Shown here in pieces: positions 22,673 through 31,999 of a stretch of DNA of 64,000 nt. The notes beneath the pieces are model-generated. The model was given only the letters and a program-made list of their open reading frames with translations. It did no database searches and was not told where the DNA came from. Made by a program: the position numbers and the translations under genes. Origin of the DNA: Caulobacter sp. (lineage in GTDB: Bacteria > Pseudomonadota > Alphaproteobacteria > Caulobacterales > Caulobacteraceae); assembly GCA_016125585.1 (NCBI GenBank), contig WGLL01000005.1, positions 186,001 through 250,000 of the forward strand. Direction: 5' to 3'. Numbering within the stretch: position 1 is the first letter of the stretch; each line of letters starts with the position of its first letter.

Positions 22673-23260
22673 CTAGAGCAACGAGCCCTTCGCCGTCCTC
22701 GGCGCCTCGGCCACGGTCCAGGTTCCGGCCGGGGAGGGGACGAGGAGACCGTCGTCGCCGGCCAGCCAGCGGTCCCAATCGGCGCGCTCCAGCACCACCG
22801 GCTGGCGGTCGTGGGTCGGGGCGATGTCGGGGCCGGGCTCGCAGGTCAGCAGGGCGAAGCGGGCGGCCTCGCCCTCGCCGGTATGAAAGCCGGCGAAGCA
22901 GAACCACTGGCCGTCGGCGCGGGAAAAGCGCCAGCGGGTCTTGGGATATTTGTCGCCGGTGAACTCATAGAAGCTGGATGCCGGGACCAGACAGCGGCCG
23001 CGCTCGAACCGACGGCCTTCCGACCGGTAGTTGATGATCGGCGGGCGTTTGGGCTGGTTTGGCGTCAGGCCCCATTTCATACGGATCAGTATGGAATGGT
23101 CCGCGGCCGGCAGGATCACCGGGGCGGCGTCGGTGGGGCGGATGTCGTCGTCGGGCTCGAGGTTGGGGGTCCCGTCCGGGAAAATCAGCGGCAGGCGGTG
23201 GTCGCTGAAGATCTCGAAGATCTCCGACGGCGGGATGTGGTTTGCGTAGTTGTTGCACAT
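22673..23260 (-). CDS. SOS-response-associated peptidase / abasic-site DNA shield (YedK/HMCES family)
   Basis: A 195-residue SRAP-domain protein. The family forms a covalent link between Cys2 and abasic sites in single-stranded DNA. The required Cys2 is present (MCNNYA), followed by the conserved Asn-rich region, RSEGRRFERGRCLVPASSFYEF (in two pieces, with the catalytic Glu) and THDRQPVVL with the conserved His. The start at 23260 is fixed by the need for Cys at position 2. The canonical MCGRF start is changed to MCNNY. Role: DNA repair, cytoplasm. Confidence 0.92.
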   Translation of the reverse strand: MCNNYANHIPPSEIFEIFSDHRLPLIFPDGTPNLEPDDDIRPTDAAPVILPAADHSILIRMKWGLTPNQPKRPPIINYRSEGRRFERGRCLVPASSFYEFTGDKYPKTRWRFSRADGQWFCFAGFHTGEGEAARFALLTCEPGPDIAPTHDRQPVVLERADWDRWLAGDDGLLVPSPAGTWTVAEAPRTAKGSLL

Positions 23261-23313
23261 GGCGACGCGACCATAACTGCCGAGCGGCGGATGGGGGAGG
23301 ACCGTCTTCCCCG

Positions 23314-23418
23314 CTTCCCCGGCGAAGACCGGAGTCCTGTTGGCTGGGCGAGGTGGTGTGGATCGGGTCCAGGCTTTGGCGGCGGACTCTGGATCCCGGC
23401 CTTCGCCAGGGAGTCGGG
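23314..23418. repeat. Extragenic inverted repeat, CCCGGCGAAGGCCGG type
   Basis: CCCCGGCGAAGACCGGAGTCC at the left faces GGACTCTGGATCCCGG plus CCTTCGCCAGGGAGT at the right. This resembles a dispersed repeat common between genes in Caulobacter-like genomes. It lies between two minus-strand genes. Confidence 0.55.
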
Positions 23419-23420
23419 AC

Positions 23421-24194
23421 TTATCGCCTCTTCCGGGGCAGGCCCGCATAGACGCTGATGGCCAGCATGGCCAGGGCGGCAAGCAGGGCGGCCCAGGCGA
23501 CCAGGGGCTTGCCGGCCAGTTCAGCGACAAACACCGCGACCAGACCCCACGCGATGGGCAGGCCGTAGGTCATCCGGCCAAGGCGCCAGACCACCGCCGA
23601 CCCCACCGCCAGCACGGCGGCGATGCCGATCAGGGCGGCGGGCAGGGCGAGGGCCGGGGTGATGACGCCCCAGGCGGTGAGGACGGTGAGGATGTTGATG
23701 GCGCTGGCGATGGTCAGCCAGCCGGCCAGGAGGCCCATGGGCCAGAAGATGAAGAAGCTGCTGGCCCGGCCGAGGTCCTTGATGTGGGGAATAGCCTTGA
23801 ACAGGCCATGGATGGCGGCTGCCGCCGAACCAACGATGATGATCACCGTCGCCGCCTTCATATCCAGCCCCGCCGCCAGCAGCCACAGGGCGCAGCCGCT
23901 CATGGCGACCACCGAGGGCCAGGCCATGGCGCGAAGGGCCGGGGTTTCCGGCGTCTGACGCAACATCTGCCAGACGGCGTAGCTGAACAAGGCCAGGTAG
24001 ATCAGGCCCCAGATGGAGAAGGCGTAGGGCGCGGCCCGCAGGGTTTCATCGCCGCTGCTGGCGAAGGCCTCGGCGGTCAGGGTTCCGGTCAGGGACAGGA
24101 CCGGCGCGGCGGCCACGGCGACGATGGCGGCGATCAGAACCGCGAGGGTGCGTAGCGGCGGCTTTTCGGGGCGGTCGAAGGTCATGACGCTCAT
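23421..24194 (-). CDS. Multi-pass membrane protein, TspO/MBR-like
   Basis: A 257-residue protein with about eight membrane segments. FSIWGLIYLALFSYAVWQML, WPSVVAMSGCALWLLAA and FFIFWPMGLLAGWLTIASAI recall the larger members annotated as tryptophan-rich sensory (TspO-related) proteins. It is longer than classical TspO (about 160 residues) and the similarity is weak, so a tetrapyrrole-binding role is only a guess. I chose the ATG at 24194; translation further upstream runs into repeat sequence. Confidence 0.65.
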   Translation of the reverse strand: MSVMTFDRPEKPPLRTLAVLIAAIVAVAAAPVLSLTGTLTAEAFASSGDETLRAAPYAFSIWGLIYLALFSYAVWQMLRQTPETPALRAMAWPSVVAMSGCALWLLAAGLDMKAATVIIIVGSAAAAIHGLFKAIPHIKDLGRASSFFIFWPMGLLAGWLTIASAINILTVLTAWGVITPALALPAALIGIAAVLAVGSAVVWRLGRMTYGLPIAWGLVAVFVAELAGKPLVAWAALLAALAMLAISVYAGLPRKRR

Positions 24195-24504
24195 ATGGAC
24201 CGCAACGGGCGAGGGGGAAGGCGGTTGCGGGGGGGGGCTTCTGCATTCCGGGGCAACCCGGCAGTGGACGCCGCCGTGAGAGGTTTCCTTCTCCCCTCGC
24301 GGGAGAAGGTGGCGCGAAGCGCCGGATGAGGGGCAGAGGTTGAAGCTGCGATGAGGGTGCTGTGCGCGGTTGAGGCCCGGCCCCTCATCCGTCGGCTCCG
24401 CCGACACCTTCTCCCGCAAGGGGAGAAGGGACTCTGGCGGCGGCTTCGGGACCATGAACTGATGGTCAGTCCGGGCTTCCGCTCCGGCGGAGAAGGCTGC
24501 TCCT
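24195..24504. other. 310-base gap occupied by an extragenic repeat
   Basis: Between two minus-strand genes. About half is the inverted repeat at 24287-24429; the rest shows nothing gene-like. Confidence 0.6.
24287..24429. repeat. Extragenic inverted repeat, copy 3
   Basis: Opens with CCTTCTCCCCTCGCGGGAG then AAGG, and closes with CACCTTCTCCCGCAAGGGG then AGAAGG. GCGCCGGATGAGGGGC and GCCCCTCATCCGTCGGC face each other inside. A diverged member of the family seen at 9331 and 14197. Confidence 0.65.
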
Positions 24505-25512
24505 TCAGGCCACCTTCACCCGCGCCGCACTCTCCGGCAGGTCTTCCCCGAACGCCCGCTGATAGAACTCCGCCACGGTCGGGCGTTCCAGTTCATCGCA
24601 CTTGTTGAGGAAGGTCATGCGGAACGCGAGGCCGATGTCGCCGGCGAAGATGTCGGCGTTCTGGGCCCAGGTGATGACGGTGCGGGGGCTCATGACGGTG
24701 GAGATGTCGCCGTTCATGAAGGCGTTGCGGGTCATGTCGGCGACCCGGACCATGGCCGCCAGGGTGCGGCGGCCCTCCGGCGTGGCGTAGCCCGGGTTCT
24801 TGCTCAGCACGATCTCGGCCTCGACGTCGTGGTCGAGGTAGTTGAGCGTGGTGACGATCGACCAGCGGTCCATCTGGCCCTGATTGATCTGCTGGGTGCC
24901 GTGGTACAGGCCCGTGGTGTCGCCCAGACCGATAGTGTTGGTCGTCGAGAACAGACGGAAATAGGGGTTGGCGCGGATCACCTTGTTCTGGTCGAGCAGG
25001 GTCAGCTTGCCGCCGGCTTCCAGCACCCGCTGGATGACGAACATCACGTCCGGACGGCCGGCGTCGTATTCGTCGAACACCAGGGCCATCGGCCGCTGCA
25101 GGCACCAGGGAAGAATCCCCTCGCGGAATTCGGTGATCTGCTTGCCGTCCTTCAGGACAATGGCGTCCTTGCCGACCAGATCGATACGGCTGACGTGGCT
25201 GTCGAGGTTGACCCGCACCAGCGGCCAGTTCAGCCGGGCGGCGATCTGCTCGATGTGGGTCGACTTGCCGGTGCCGTGGTAGCCCTGAACCATCACCCGG
25301 CGGTCGAAAGCGAAGCCGGCGGCGATGGCCAGGGTGGTCTGCGGATCGAAGCGGTAGGCCTCGTCGATGTCCGGCACATGGCTGTCGCGGTGACTGAAGG
25401 CCGGGACCATCATGTCGCTGTCGACGCCGAAGACGTCACGGATGGAGACCTGCTTGTCCGGAACCAGGCTCAGCAGGGGATCGGCGGCGGGGTTTTCGAT
25501 AGGATCAGGCAT
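24505..25512 (-). CDS. cobS: Cobaltochelatase-type AAA+ ATPase CobS
   Basis: A 335-residue AAA+ protein, the small ATPase of the aerobic CobNST cobalt chelatase that inserts cobalt into hydrogenobyrinate a,c-diamide. Visible: [15 protein letters not shown] (Walker A), [18 protein letters not shown] (Walker B), [12 protein letters not shown] (sensor 1) and the N-terminal [16 protein letters not shown]. The length is typical for alphaproteobacterial CobS. CobT normally follows but no cobT or cobN is in the window. It lies near the J-domain and bolA genes, an arrangement common in alphaproteobacteria. Confidence 0.93.
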   Translation of the reverse strand: MPDPIENPAADPLLSLVPDKQVSIRDVFGVDSDMMVPAFSHRDSHVPDIDEAYRFDPQTTLAIAAGFAFDRRVMVQGYHGTGKSTHIEQIAARLNWPLVRVNLDSHVSRIDLVGKDAIVLKDGKQITEFREGILPWCLQRPMALVFDEYDAGRPDVMFVIQRVLEAGGKLTLLDQNKVIRANPYFRLFSTTNTIGLGDTTGLYHGTQQINQGQMDRWSIVTTLNYLDHDVEAEIVLSKNPGYATPEGRRTLAAMVRVADMTRNAFMNGDISTVMSPRTVITWAQNADIFAGDIGLAFRMTFLNKCDELERPTVAEFYQRAFGEDLPESAARVKVA

Positions 25513-25575
25513 GTTGCTGGTTCGATACCGCAGTCCGCGCGTTCGGCAAACAGGTGTTCGGCAGGATTTGACATC

Positions 25576-26313
25576 ATGATGGGTGACTTATCGTTTCAGT
25601 GGGGCCGCTGGCGGACCCTGGCCCGGCGCGAGGCGGGAGCGGTCGTGGCGGTGCTGGTCGCGGCGGCCGCCCTCTGGCTGTTTCTCAGCGTGGCCGGCGA
25701 GGTGGCCGAGGGCGAGACCCTGAAGATCGACCGGGCCCTGCTGCTGATGCTGCGGATGACCCATGATCCGACGGTCACCGTCGGGCCCCTGTGGCTGCGA
25801 ACGGCGCTGATGGATTTCACCTCGCTCGGGTCGGTGGCGGTCCTGACCCTCGTGGTGGCCGGAACGGCTGGCCTGTTCGCCAGCCTGAGGCGCTGGCCCG
25901 AGGCGGTGATGCTGGTGGCGGCCAGCGGCGGCGGCGTGGCCATCAGCCAGGGACTGAAGCTGATGTTCGGGCGGGCCCGGCCCGATGAGAGCCTGCGGCT
26001 GGTCGAGGCGGTCAACGCCAGCTTTCCGAGCGGCCACGCCATGCTGTCGGCGGTGGTCTATCTGACCCTGGGGGCGATGATCTCGCGCTTCGCCGAGCGG
26101 CGGCGGGTCAGGGCCTTCGCCATGGGCGCCGGGGTGGTCCTGACGCTGCTGGTCGGGACCAGCCGGGTCTATCTGGGGGTTCACTGGCCGAGCGACGTGC
26201 TGGCCGGCTGGTCGCTCGGGGCGGCCTGGGCCATGGCCTGCTGGCTGGCGGTGTGGGCCTGGGAGCGGCGTTGGCGAGGCCCGCCGACCGGAGGCGAGAC
26301 GTCCGCAGGCTAG
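25576..26313 (+). CDS. PAP2-family membrane phosphatase
   Basis: A 245-residue integral membrane phosphatase with about six membrane segments. The three catalytic motifs are intact: [15 protein letters not shown] and [12 protein letters not shown]. Substrates in this family are lipid or undecaprenyl phosphates. Two ATGs (25576, 25579) are possible. Its stop shares the palindrome CTAG (26310-26313) with the stop of the converging J-domain gene. It sits between cobS and the J-domain gene, which are usually adjacent in related bacteria, and may be an insertion there. Confidence 0.9.
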   Translation: MMGDLSFQWGRWRTLARREAGAVVAVLVAAAALWLFLSVAGEVAEGETLKIDRALLLMLRMTHDPTVTVGPLWLRTALMDFTSLGSVAVLTLVVAGTAGLFASLRRWPEAVMLVAASGGGVAISQGLKLMFGRARPDESLRLVEAVNASFPSGHAMLSAVVYLTLGAMISRFAERRRVRAFAMGAGVVLTLLVGTSRVYLGVHWPSDVLAGWSLGAAWAMACWLAVWAWERRWRGPPTGGETSAG

Positions 26314-26957
26314 GCCAGCTTGGCCTTCTTCAGGGTCTTCCAGGCCTGGATGACGCGCTGCAGCTTGTGCTCGGCCGAGCGGTCGCCGCCGTTGCTGTCG
26401 GGGTGACAGCGCTTGAGCAGCTCGTGGTAGCGGGTCTTGATCTCGGCCGCGACGGCGGTTTCCGGCAGGTCGAGGTCGGCCAGGGCGCCGCGCTCCATCT
26501 TGCCCAGTTGGCGCCCGTCGGCGCGGTGCTGGTGGATGACATCGCTCTTGGCGAAGCCGAACAGGCTGAAGGGATCGGCGAAGCCCTGCGGATTGTGCGT
26601 CGCGGCGGCGGAGTCGCGGCTGCGATTGGAGGCCTTGAAGCTCCAGGTCGGGCGCTCGCCGGTGATGCGGGCGGCCTGGGCGGCGGCGACCTGGTCGTCG
26701 CTCATCCCGGAAAAGAAGTTCCACTGCTTGTTGTATTCGGCCGCGTGCGCCTGGCAGAACCAGTAGTGCTCATGCATCAGCTCGCGCGACTTGGGAGCCC
26801 GGGCGGTGGCCGCGGCGCGGCAGCCGGCGAAGTCACAGGGCTTCTCGCCCGGTTTCAGGGCGTGGACGTCATTCTCCGCTTCCGCCTCCCCGGGCTTGGG
26901 GGGGCGGACGCGAATGTCCACAAATCGGGGTCGGTATTGAAAGTCGCCGCTCATCAC
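26310..26957 (-). CDS. J-domain protein
   Basis: A 215-residue protein with a C-terminal J-domain (about 150-215: LADLDLPETAVAAEIKTRYH, ELLKRCHPDSNGGD, LQRVIQAWKTLKK) including the HPD motif that stimulates DnaK. The N-terminal part has a small Cys/His-bearing segment (CDFAGC ... HEHYWFCQAHAAEYNKQWN) that may bind metal. In alphaproteobacteria this protein is typically encoded between bolA and cobS, as is nearly the case here. The specific client is unknown. MM at the start leaves a one-residue ambiguity. Confidence 0.9.
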   Translation of the reverse strand: MMSGDFQYRPRFVDIRVRPPKPGEAEAENDVHALKPGEKPCDFAGCRAAATARAPKSRELMHEHYWFCQAHAAEYNKQWNFFSGMSDDQVAAAQAARITGERPTWSFKASNRSRDSAAATHNPQGFADPFSLFGFAKSDVIHQHRADGRQLGKMERGALADLDLPETAVAAEIKTRYHELLKRCHPDSNGGDRSAEHKLQRVIQAWKTLKKAKLA

Positions 26958-26999
26958 ACGAAGTATGGGCCGCCAGAGTTTTCATTTCCAGAATTGAAC

Positions 27000-27284
27000 A
27001 TGACCGAATCCCGCCCCATATCAAAAGCGATACGCGAAAAACTCACCTCGGCCTTCGCCCCCTCGCGGCTGGACGTGGTCGACGACAGCGACCGCCACCA
27101 GGGCCACGCGGGCCATCGGGAAGGCGGAGAAAGCCACTTCAACGTTCTGATCGAAAGCGCAGCCTTCGCCGGCGTCGGCCGTGTGGCGCGCCAGCGGCAG
27201 GTTCACGCCGCCCTGGCCGAGGAACTGGCCGGTCCGGTGCACGCCCTGTCGGTCAAGGCGCTGGCGCCCGGGGAACAGGCCTGA
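27000..27284 (+). CDS. bolA: BolA-family protein
   Basis: A 94-residue class-II-KH-fold protein. RPISKAIREKLTSAFAPSRL, LDVVDDSDRH, GHAGHREGGESHFNVLIES and VHALAVKA-like C-terminus (VHALSVKALAPGE) follow the BolA pattern. BolA proteins partner with monothiol glutaredoxins in Fe-S/iron signalling and influence envelope shape. The ATG at 27000 gives the normal length. Divergent from the J-domain gene with 42 bases between starts. Confidence 0.92.
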   Translation: MTESRPISKAIREKLTSAFAPSRLDVVDDSDRHQGHAGHREGGESHFNVLIESAAFAGVGRVARQRQVHAALAEELAGPVHALSVKALAPGEQA

Positions 27285-27294
27285 ACGATCTGAT

Positions 27295-27687
27295 CTAGCC
27301 CTGGCGCGACGCCAGTTCGCGCAGGATCCGCTCCAGATCGGCCTGGCGGAAGGGCTTCTGCAATACCGGCGCGCCCTTGTGATCGTCGGCGAGGCCCGCT
27401 TCCCCATAGCCGCTGGCGAAGGCGAAGGGTACCCCGCGGTTCTTCAGGGCATCAGCCACCGGGAAGATCTGCCGGCCGCCGACATTGACGTCCAGGATGG
27501 CCGCGTCGATGTCGCCCGCCCCGGCCAGGGCCAGCGCCTGGTCGATGTCCGGGGCCGGGCCGACGATGGCGCAGCCGAAATCGGTGAGCATGTCCTCGAC
27601 CAGCATGGAGACGAGCATCTCGTCCTCGACGACCAGGACCTTCAGGCCCTTGAGCCCGTCGATCTGTTCAGTGTCGTGCCGATCCAT
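27295..27687 (-). CDS. Single-domain response regulator (receiver only)
   Basis: A 130-residue CheY-like receiver: VLVVEDEMLVSMLVEDML (acidic pair), AAILDVNVGG (phosphoacceptor Asp), FAFASGYGE (Ser switch) and VLQKPF (conserved Lys). No output domain, so it must act by protein contacts; similar stand-alone receivers in Caulobacterales accompany HWE/HisKA2 kinases. No kinase gene is nearby. The ATG at 27687 (MDRHDTEQIDG) fits; the frame is open slightly upstream. Confidence 0.88.
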   Translation of the reverse strand: MDRHDTEQIDGLKGLKVLVVEDEMLVSMLVEDMLTDFGCAIVGPAPDIDQALALAGAGDIDAAILDVNVGGRQIFPVADALKNRGVPFAFASGYGEAGLADDHKGAPVLQKPFRQADLERILRELASRQG

Positions 27688-27801
27688 ATAGCCCCCTCTA
27701 CACCCGCAAACGCGCACCGCCCGACCGAAGGGGCAATTCACCGTCTGTCGGACGATAATGGCTCAAGAGGCGAAGCGGTTCCGGTCCGCCGTAAAAATAA
27801 T

Positions 27802-29466
27802 TCAGGCGCTTGCGCCCTCGGCGACGAGGAAGGCGGTCAGGGCGGCGGGATCGACGGCGCGGGCGACGAAGGCTTCGCCAATGGCGCGGGCCAGAACCAG
27901 GGTGATGGCGCCCCCCTCGGCCTTCTTGTCCTGGGTCATGTGGGCGACCAGGGCGGCGGCGCTGAACGGGTGACCGGCGACCTGCTCAAGCCGGGTGGGC
28001 AGGCCGGCGGCGGCCAGCAGGGTCTCGGCCCGCCCGGCGTCGGCGGCGGAGCAAAGGCCCTGGGCGAACGAGAACCGGAAGGCCAGGGCGCAGCCGGCGG
28101 CGACCGCCTCGCCATGCTTGAGCGCCTCGCCGTAGCCATTCTCGGCCTCGAGGGCGTGGCCGAAGGTGTGGCCAAGATTGAGCAGGGCGCGGCGGCCGGC
28201 CTCCTTCTCGTCCTCGGCGACGATCTCGGCCTTCATGGCCACGCAGCGCCGCACCGCCTCGGACAGGGCCCGGGGGTCGCGCGCCAGGGCGGCGGAAACG
28301 TTGGCTTCCAGCCAGGCGAAGAAGTCGGCGTCGCCCAGCAGGCCGTATTTGATCACCTCGGCCATGCCGCAGGCCATCTCGCGGCCCGGCAGGGTGTTCA
28401 TCACATCAAGATCGGCCAGCACCAGCCGGGGCTGGTGGAAGGCGCCGATCAGGTTTTTGCCGCGCGGGGTGTCGATGGCGGTCTTGCCCCCGACGCTGCT
28501 GTCGACCTGGGCCAGCAGGGTGGTGGGAATCTGGACGAAGCCGATGCCGCGCTTGTAGATGCTGGCCGCGAAACCGGCGAGGTCGCCGACCACGCCGCCG
28601 CCCAGGGCCACGATCAGGTCGCCGCGATCCAGCCCCAGGGCCAGCAACCGGTCAGAGAGATCGGCCAGGCCCTCGAAGCTCTTGCTGGCCTCGCCCGGCG
28701 GGATGGTCAGCATCGTCGTCTCGACGCCCGCGGCCTTCAGCGAGGCGATCAGCCGCTGACCATGCAGGGCGGCGACCGTGTCATCGGCGACGACGGCGGT
28801 TCGGCCGCGCTTGAGCAGCGGCGCGATGCGGGCGCCGGCGGAGTCCAGCAGTCCGGGGCCGATGACGACGTCATAGGCGCGGCCGGCCAGGGCGACGGTC
28901 ACCGACTGCGTCATCTGTTCGCTCCCCTCCTGCGCCAGCCGCTCGCGCAAAGCGGCCATGATGGCGGCGACCGATTCCTGATGCGGCGTCTCGCCCAGTT
29001 CCACGGTCAGATCGGCGAGGCCGTAGACCGGATAGCGGACCCTGGCCAGTTCGGTCAGCACCGCCAGGGCGTCCTTGCCGCGCACCAGGGGACGATTGTC
29101 CTTGCGGCCGACGCGCCGGGCCAGCACCTCGACATCGGCCTTCAGCCAGACCGACAGGGCCTTTTCGGCGATCAGTTCGCGGGTCTGGGGGTTCATGAAG
29201 GCGCCGCCGCCGGTGGCCAGCACCATCGGCCCCTCGTCCAGCAGCCGGGCGATCACCCGCCGCTCGCCATCGCGAAAGCCTTCCTCGCCGAAGGTGGCGA
29301 AGATGTCGGCGATGGTGCGGCCGGCGGCGGCCTCGACCTCGCTGTCGGCGTCGCGGAAGGGCAGGTCCAGGGCCGCGGCCAGGCGGCGGCCGACGCTGGA
29401 TTTGCCGACGCCCATCAGGCCGACCAGAGCAATGGTGCGTTCACGAAGGCGGGGGTCGGGAGCCAT
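27802..29466 (-). CDS. aroKB: Shikimate kinase / 3-dehydroquinate synthase fusion
   Basis: A single 554-residue frame holding two enzymes of the shikimate pathway. Residues 1 to about 175 are shikimate kinase (P-loop GLMGVGKSS at 16-24, [15 protein letters not shown]). From about 185 on is 3-dehydroquinate synthase ([51 protein letters not shown] with the zinc His). Met185 (28914) begins a typical AroB N-terminus and is preceded by GGAGGGGAG, a strong ribosome site, so AroB could also be made separately. No stop separates the domains. Confidence 0.94.
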   Translation of the reverse strand: MAPDPRLRERTIALVGLMGVGKSSVGRRLAAALDLPFRDADSEVEAAAGRTIADIFATFGEEGFRDGERRVIARLLDEGPMVLATGGGAFMNPQTRELIAEKALSVWLKADVEVLARRVGRKDNRPLVRGKDALAVLTELARVRYPVYGLADLTVELGETPHQESVAAIMAALRERLAQEGSEQMTQSVTVALAGRAYDVVIGPGLLDSAGARIAPLLKRGRTAVVADDTVAALHGQRLIASLKAAGVETTMLTIPPGEASKSFEGLADLSDRLLALGLDRGDLIVALGGGVVGDLAGFAASIYKRGIGFVQIPTTLLAQVDSSVGGKTAIDTPRGKNLIGAFHQPRLVLADLDVMNTLPGREMACGMAEVIKYGLLGDADFFAWLEANVSAALARDPRALSEAVRRCVAMKAEIVAEDEKEAGRRALLNLGHTFGHALEAENGYGEALKHGEAVAAGCALAFRFSFAQGLCSAADAGRAETLLAAAGLPTRLEQVAGHPFSAAALVAHMTQDKKAEGGAITLVLARAIGEAFVARAVDPAALTAFLVAEGASA

Positions 29467-29566
29467 GATGGCTTCAGCGCTTACACGACCGCCGCCCGAC
29501 CCGCAAAGTCCCGTGTGACAAGGCAGGCAGGCGACGAACCGCGGCCATTGGTGCTAGGGTCACGCC

Positions 29567-30901
29567 ATGCGAACGCTCTCCGTCCTGGCGCTCGGCGCCT
29601 GCCTCATTGCCCCGTCCGTAACCGTTCAGTCCGCCGCCGCGCAATCGGTGGAGGTGACGACCCTCACCGCCCCCGATGTCTTCTCCGGCGGCGCCCATGA
29701 CACCGGCCTTGGCGAGGACCTGTGGCGGGACAGTTCGGCGCAGATGCTGCGGCGAGTCCTGCCGACGCTCGGCGAGCGACCGCTGACCCCCGCGGCGCGC
29801 GGGCTGGCGGTGCGGCTGTTTTCGACCGGCGCCAACGCCCCGACGGGGGCCGGCGAGGATCGGGCGCTGGCGGCGGCCAGGGGCCGGACCCTGCTTATCT
29901 TCGGGGACGCGGCGGCGGCCAACGCTTCGGTCGAACGCATTCCCAATCTGGCGGCGGAGCCGGCCCTGGCCGAGGTGGCGGCCGAGACCGCCCTGATCAC
30001 CGGCGATGACAACCGCGCCTGCGCTATCGAGGCAGCGGTGACGGAAGGCCGGGGCGAGGCCTACTGGCTGAAGCTGCGGGCCTATTGCCAGGCCATCTCC
30101 GGCCAGCCCGACGCGGCCCAGCTGAGCCTGACCCTGGCCAATGAAAAGGGACGCGACAAGGTCTTCACCCGGCTGATGACCGCCCTGCTGCTTAACGGCG
30201 ACCCGGGCGAGGCCGCCTACCACAACGGCCTGGAGCTGGCCCTGTCGCGGCGCCTCAACGCCACGGCCGATGACGCCGCCCTGGAGGCCGCCACCCCGGC
30301 GATCCACGCGGTTCTGACGGGACGGCGGGCGGGCGACGCCCCGCCGCCGCCTCCCGAGATGCTGGCCAGCGACCCGCTTGGCGCGGCGCGGCTGTTTGTG
30401 CGGGCTGGCGAACTGGATCAGGCGCGGATCATTCGTCAGGCCCTGATCAAGGACGACATGCCGGGGGTGCAGACCCTGGATCTTGATCTGCTCGACGCTC
30501 TGATCGCCGCCGCCTCCGGCGAGGCGCCGGGACCGGTGCAGGATGCGCTGGTGGTGCGGGCCGTGGCCGGGGGCCGTAAATCGCCGGCCATTCCCGCCGC
30601 CCTCTATCTGGCGGCGCTAGGCGCGCCGATGGACGGTGAGGCGCGCGACGCCTTTGCCTGGTTCGACGCCGGCAAGTCCGGGACGCCGCCGGCCCGTCTG
30701 GCGGCGCTGCAACTGGCCGCCGAACGGGGGCGCAAGGGCGAGACGGCCCTGCTGGTGCTGTCGATCTGCGCCGACGCCGGCGCGGCCGGACCGACGCCGG
30801 CCGACCGGGCGGTAATCATCGCCGCCCTTCGCAAGGCCGGACTGGAGGCCGACGCGCGGGCTTTCGCCGTCGAGGGCCTGCTGGCGCTGACCGGCAAATG
30901 A
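29567..30901 (+). CDS. Secreted hypothetical protein encoded just before xerD
   Basis: A 444-residue protein with a signal peptide (LALGACLIAPSVTVQSAAAQ). The rest is Ala-rich and predominantly helical, in a pattern that suggests tetratricopeptide-like helical repeats (EAYWLKLRAYCQAISGQPDA, AAQLSLTLANEKGRD). I recall homologues in Caulobacter next to aroKB and xerD, of unknown function. Its stop overlaps the xerD start in ATGA (30898-30901), so translation is probably coupled. Confidence 0.75.
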   Translation: MRTLSVLALGACLIAPSVTVQSAAAQSVEVTTLTAPDVFSGGAHDTGLGEDLWRDSSAQMLRRVLPTLGERPLTPAARGLAVRLFSTGANAPTGAGEDRALAAARGRTLLIFGDAAAANASVERIPNLAAEPALAEVAAETALITGDDNRACAIEAAVTEGRGEAYWLKLRAYCQAISGQPDAAQLSLTLANEKGRDKVFTRLMTALLLNGDPGEAAYHNGLELALSRRLNATADDAALEAATPAIHAVLTGRRAGDAPPPPPEMLASDPLGAARLFVRAGELDQARIIRQALIKDDMPGVQTLDLDLLDALIAAASGEAPGPVQDALVVRAVAGGRKSPAIPAALYLAALGAPMDGEARDAFAWFDAGKSGTPPARLAALQLAAERGRKGETALLVLSICADAGAAGPTPADRAVIIAALRKAGLEADARAFAVEGLLALTGK

Positions 30902-31803
30902 TCGACGGCTGGGCCGAAGCCTTTCTGGAAATGATGGCCGCCGAGCGCGGCGCCGCGCGCAACACCCTGACCGCCTATGGACGCGACCTCGAGGACGCGG
31001 CGGCCTTTCTCAAGGGGCGCGGGGTGGGTTTCGGAGACGCCGCGGCCGAGGACATCGAGGCCTGGTTCATCGATCTGTCGGCGCGGGGACTCTCGGCCGC
31101 CACCGCCTCGCGGCGACGCTCGGCGGTGCGGCAGTTCTACCGCTTCGTGCTGGGCGAGGGCTGGCGGGGCGATGATCCCTCGCGCCGGGTCGAGGCGCCG
31201 AAGAAGGGCCGGTCGCTGCCCAGGGTCCTGACCCGCGAGGAGGTCGATCGCCTGATCGCCGCCGCCTCCGCGCGGGACGGCGGCCAGGGATTGCGGCTGG
31301 CCTGCCTGATCGAGCTGACCTACGCCTCGGGCCTGCGGGTCTCGGAACTGACGGGCCTGACCCTGGCGGCCCTGGCGCGGGATCCGGCCTATCTGATCAT
31401 CAAGGGCAAAGGCGGCAAGGAGCGGCTGGCCCCGCTCAATCCGGCGGCGCGTTCGGCGGTCAAGGCCTGGCTGGCGGCGCGCCCCGGGTTCCTGCCCAAG
31501 GGCGTGAAGGAGAGCCCCTGGCTGTTTCCCTCGCGCGGCAGGGCCGGTCGGCTGACCCCGCGCCGGTTCAGCCAGCTGCTGGAAGAGGCCGCTATCGCGG
31601 CCGGGATCGATCCGGCGCGCGTCAGCCCCCACGTCCTGCGCCACGCCTTCGCCACCCATCTGCTGGAGGGCGGCGCCGACCTGAGGGTCGTGCAGACCCT
31701 GCTGGGTCACAGCGATATCGCCACCACCCAGATCTATACCCACGTCGCCGGGGACCGCCTGCGCGAGGTGGTCGAGAGCAAGCACCCCCTGGGCCGCAAA
31801 TAG
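30898..31803 (+). CDS. xerD: Site-specific tyrosine recombinase XerD
   Basis: A 301-residue recombinase that, with XerC, resolves chromosome dimers at dif under FtsK control. An N-terminal SAM-like core-binding domain is followed by the catalytic domain with all active residues: Arg in YASGLRVSEL (about 147), Lys in IKGKGGKERL (about 172), HVLRHAFATH (His-x-x-Arg, about 244-247), His in LLGHSD (about 270) and the nucleophile Tyr in TTQIYTHV (about 279). Length and motifs are those of a housekeeping Xer protein, not a phage integrase. Confidence 0.93.
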   Translation: MIDGWAEAFLEMMAAERGAARNTLTAYGRDLEDAAAFLKGRGVGFGDAAAEDIEAWFIDLSARGLSAATASRRRSAVRQFYRFVLGEGWRGDDPSRRVEAPKKGRSLPRVLTREEVDRLIAAASARDGGQGLRLACLIELTYASGLRVSELTGLTLAALARDPAYLIIKGKGGKERLAPLNPAARSAVKAWLAARPGFLPKGVKESPWLFPSRGRAGRLTPRRFSQLLEEAAIAAGIDPARVSPHVLRHAFATHLLEGGADLRVVQTLLGHSDIATTQIYTHVAGDRLREVVESKHPLGRK

Positions 31804-31968
31804 CGGATTGGCGTGGCCCGCGGTTCGAAGGCAGCATTTGCCGTTATCGCAGCCTCGTCGGGCGCCTTGATCCGGCTTCGCGCCCGGACGGGACAAGGAA
31901 ACCCCCGCGGTCGAAAGGCCCTTGGACAAATCGTCCGGAGCCAGCCTGCCCGCCCCGAAGCGCCGGCC

Positions 31969-31985
31969 ATTGACGCCCCGTCAAT
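31969..31985. promoter_or_regulatory. Palindrome ATTGACG-CCC-CGTCAAT upstream of mcl
   Basis: A perfect 7-bp inverted repeat with a 3-base centre, ending 42 bases before the mcl ATG and 14 bases before the second palindrome. Candidate operator or mRNA stem-loop. Confidence 0.45.
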
Positions 31986-31999
31986 CGCCCGCCAAACCG

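Noticed and set aside
27181..29700. A long plus-strand open frame opposite aroKB
   Set aside because: Composition is shadow-like, and the minus strand encodes two textbook enzymes.
30898..31803. Phage or integron integrase marking a mobile element
   Set aside because: Length, motifs and coupling to the upstream chromosomal gene are those of housekeeping XerD; no att-like repeats were seen.
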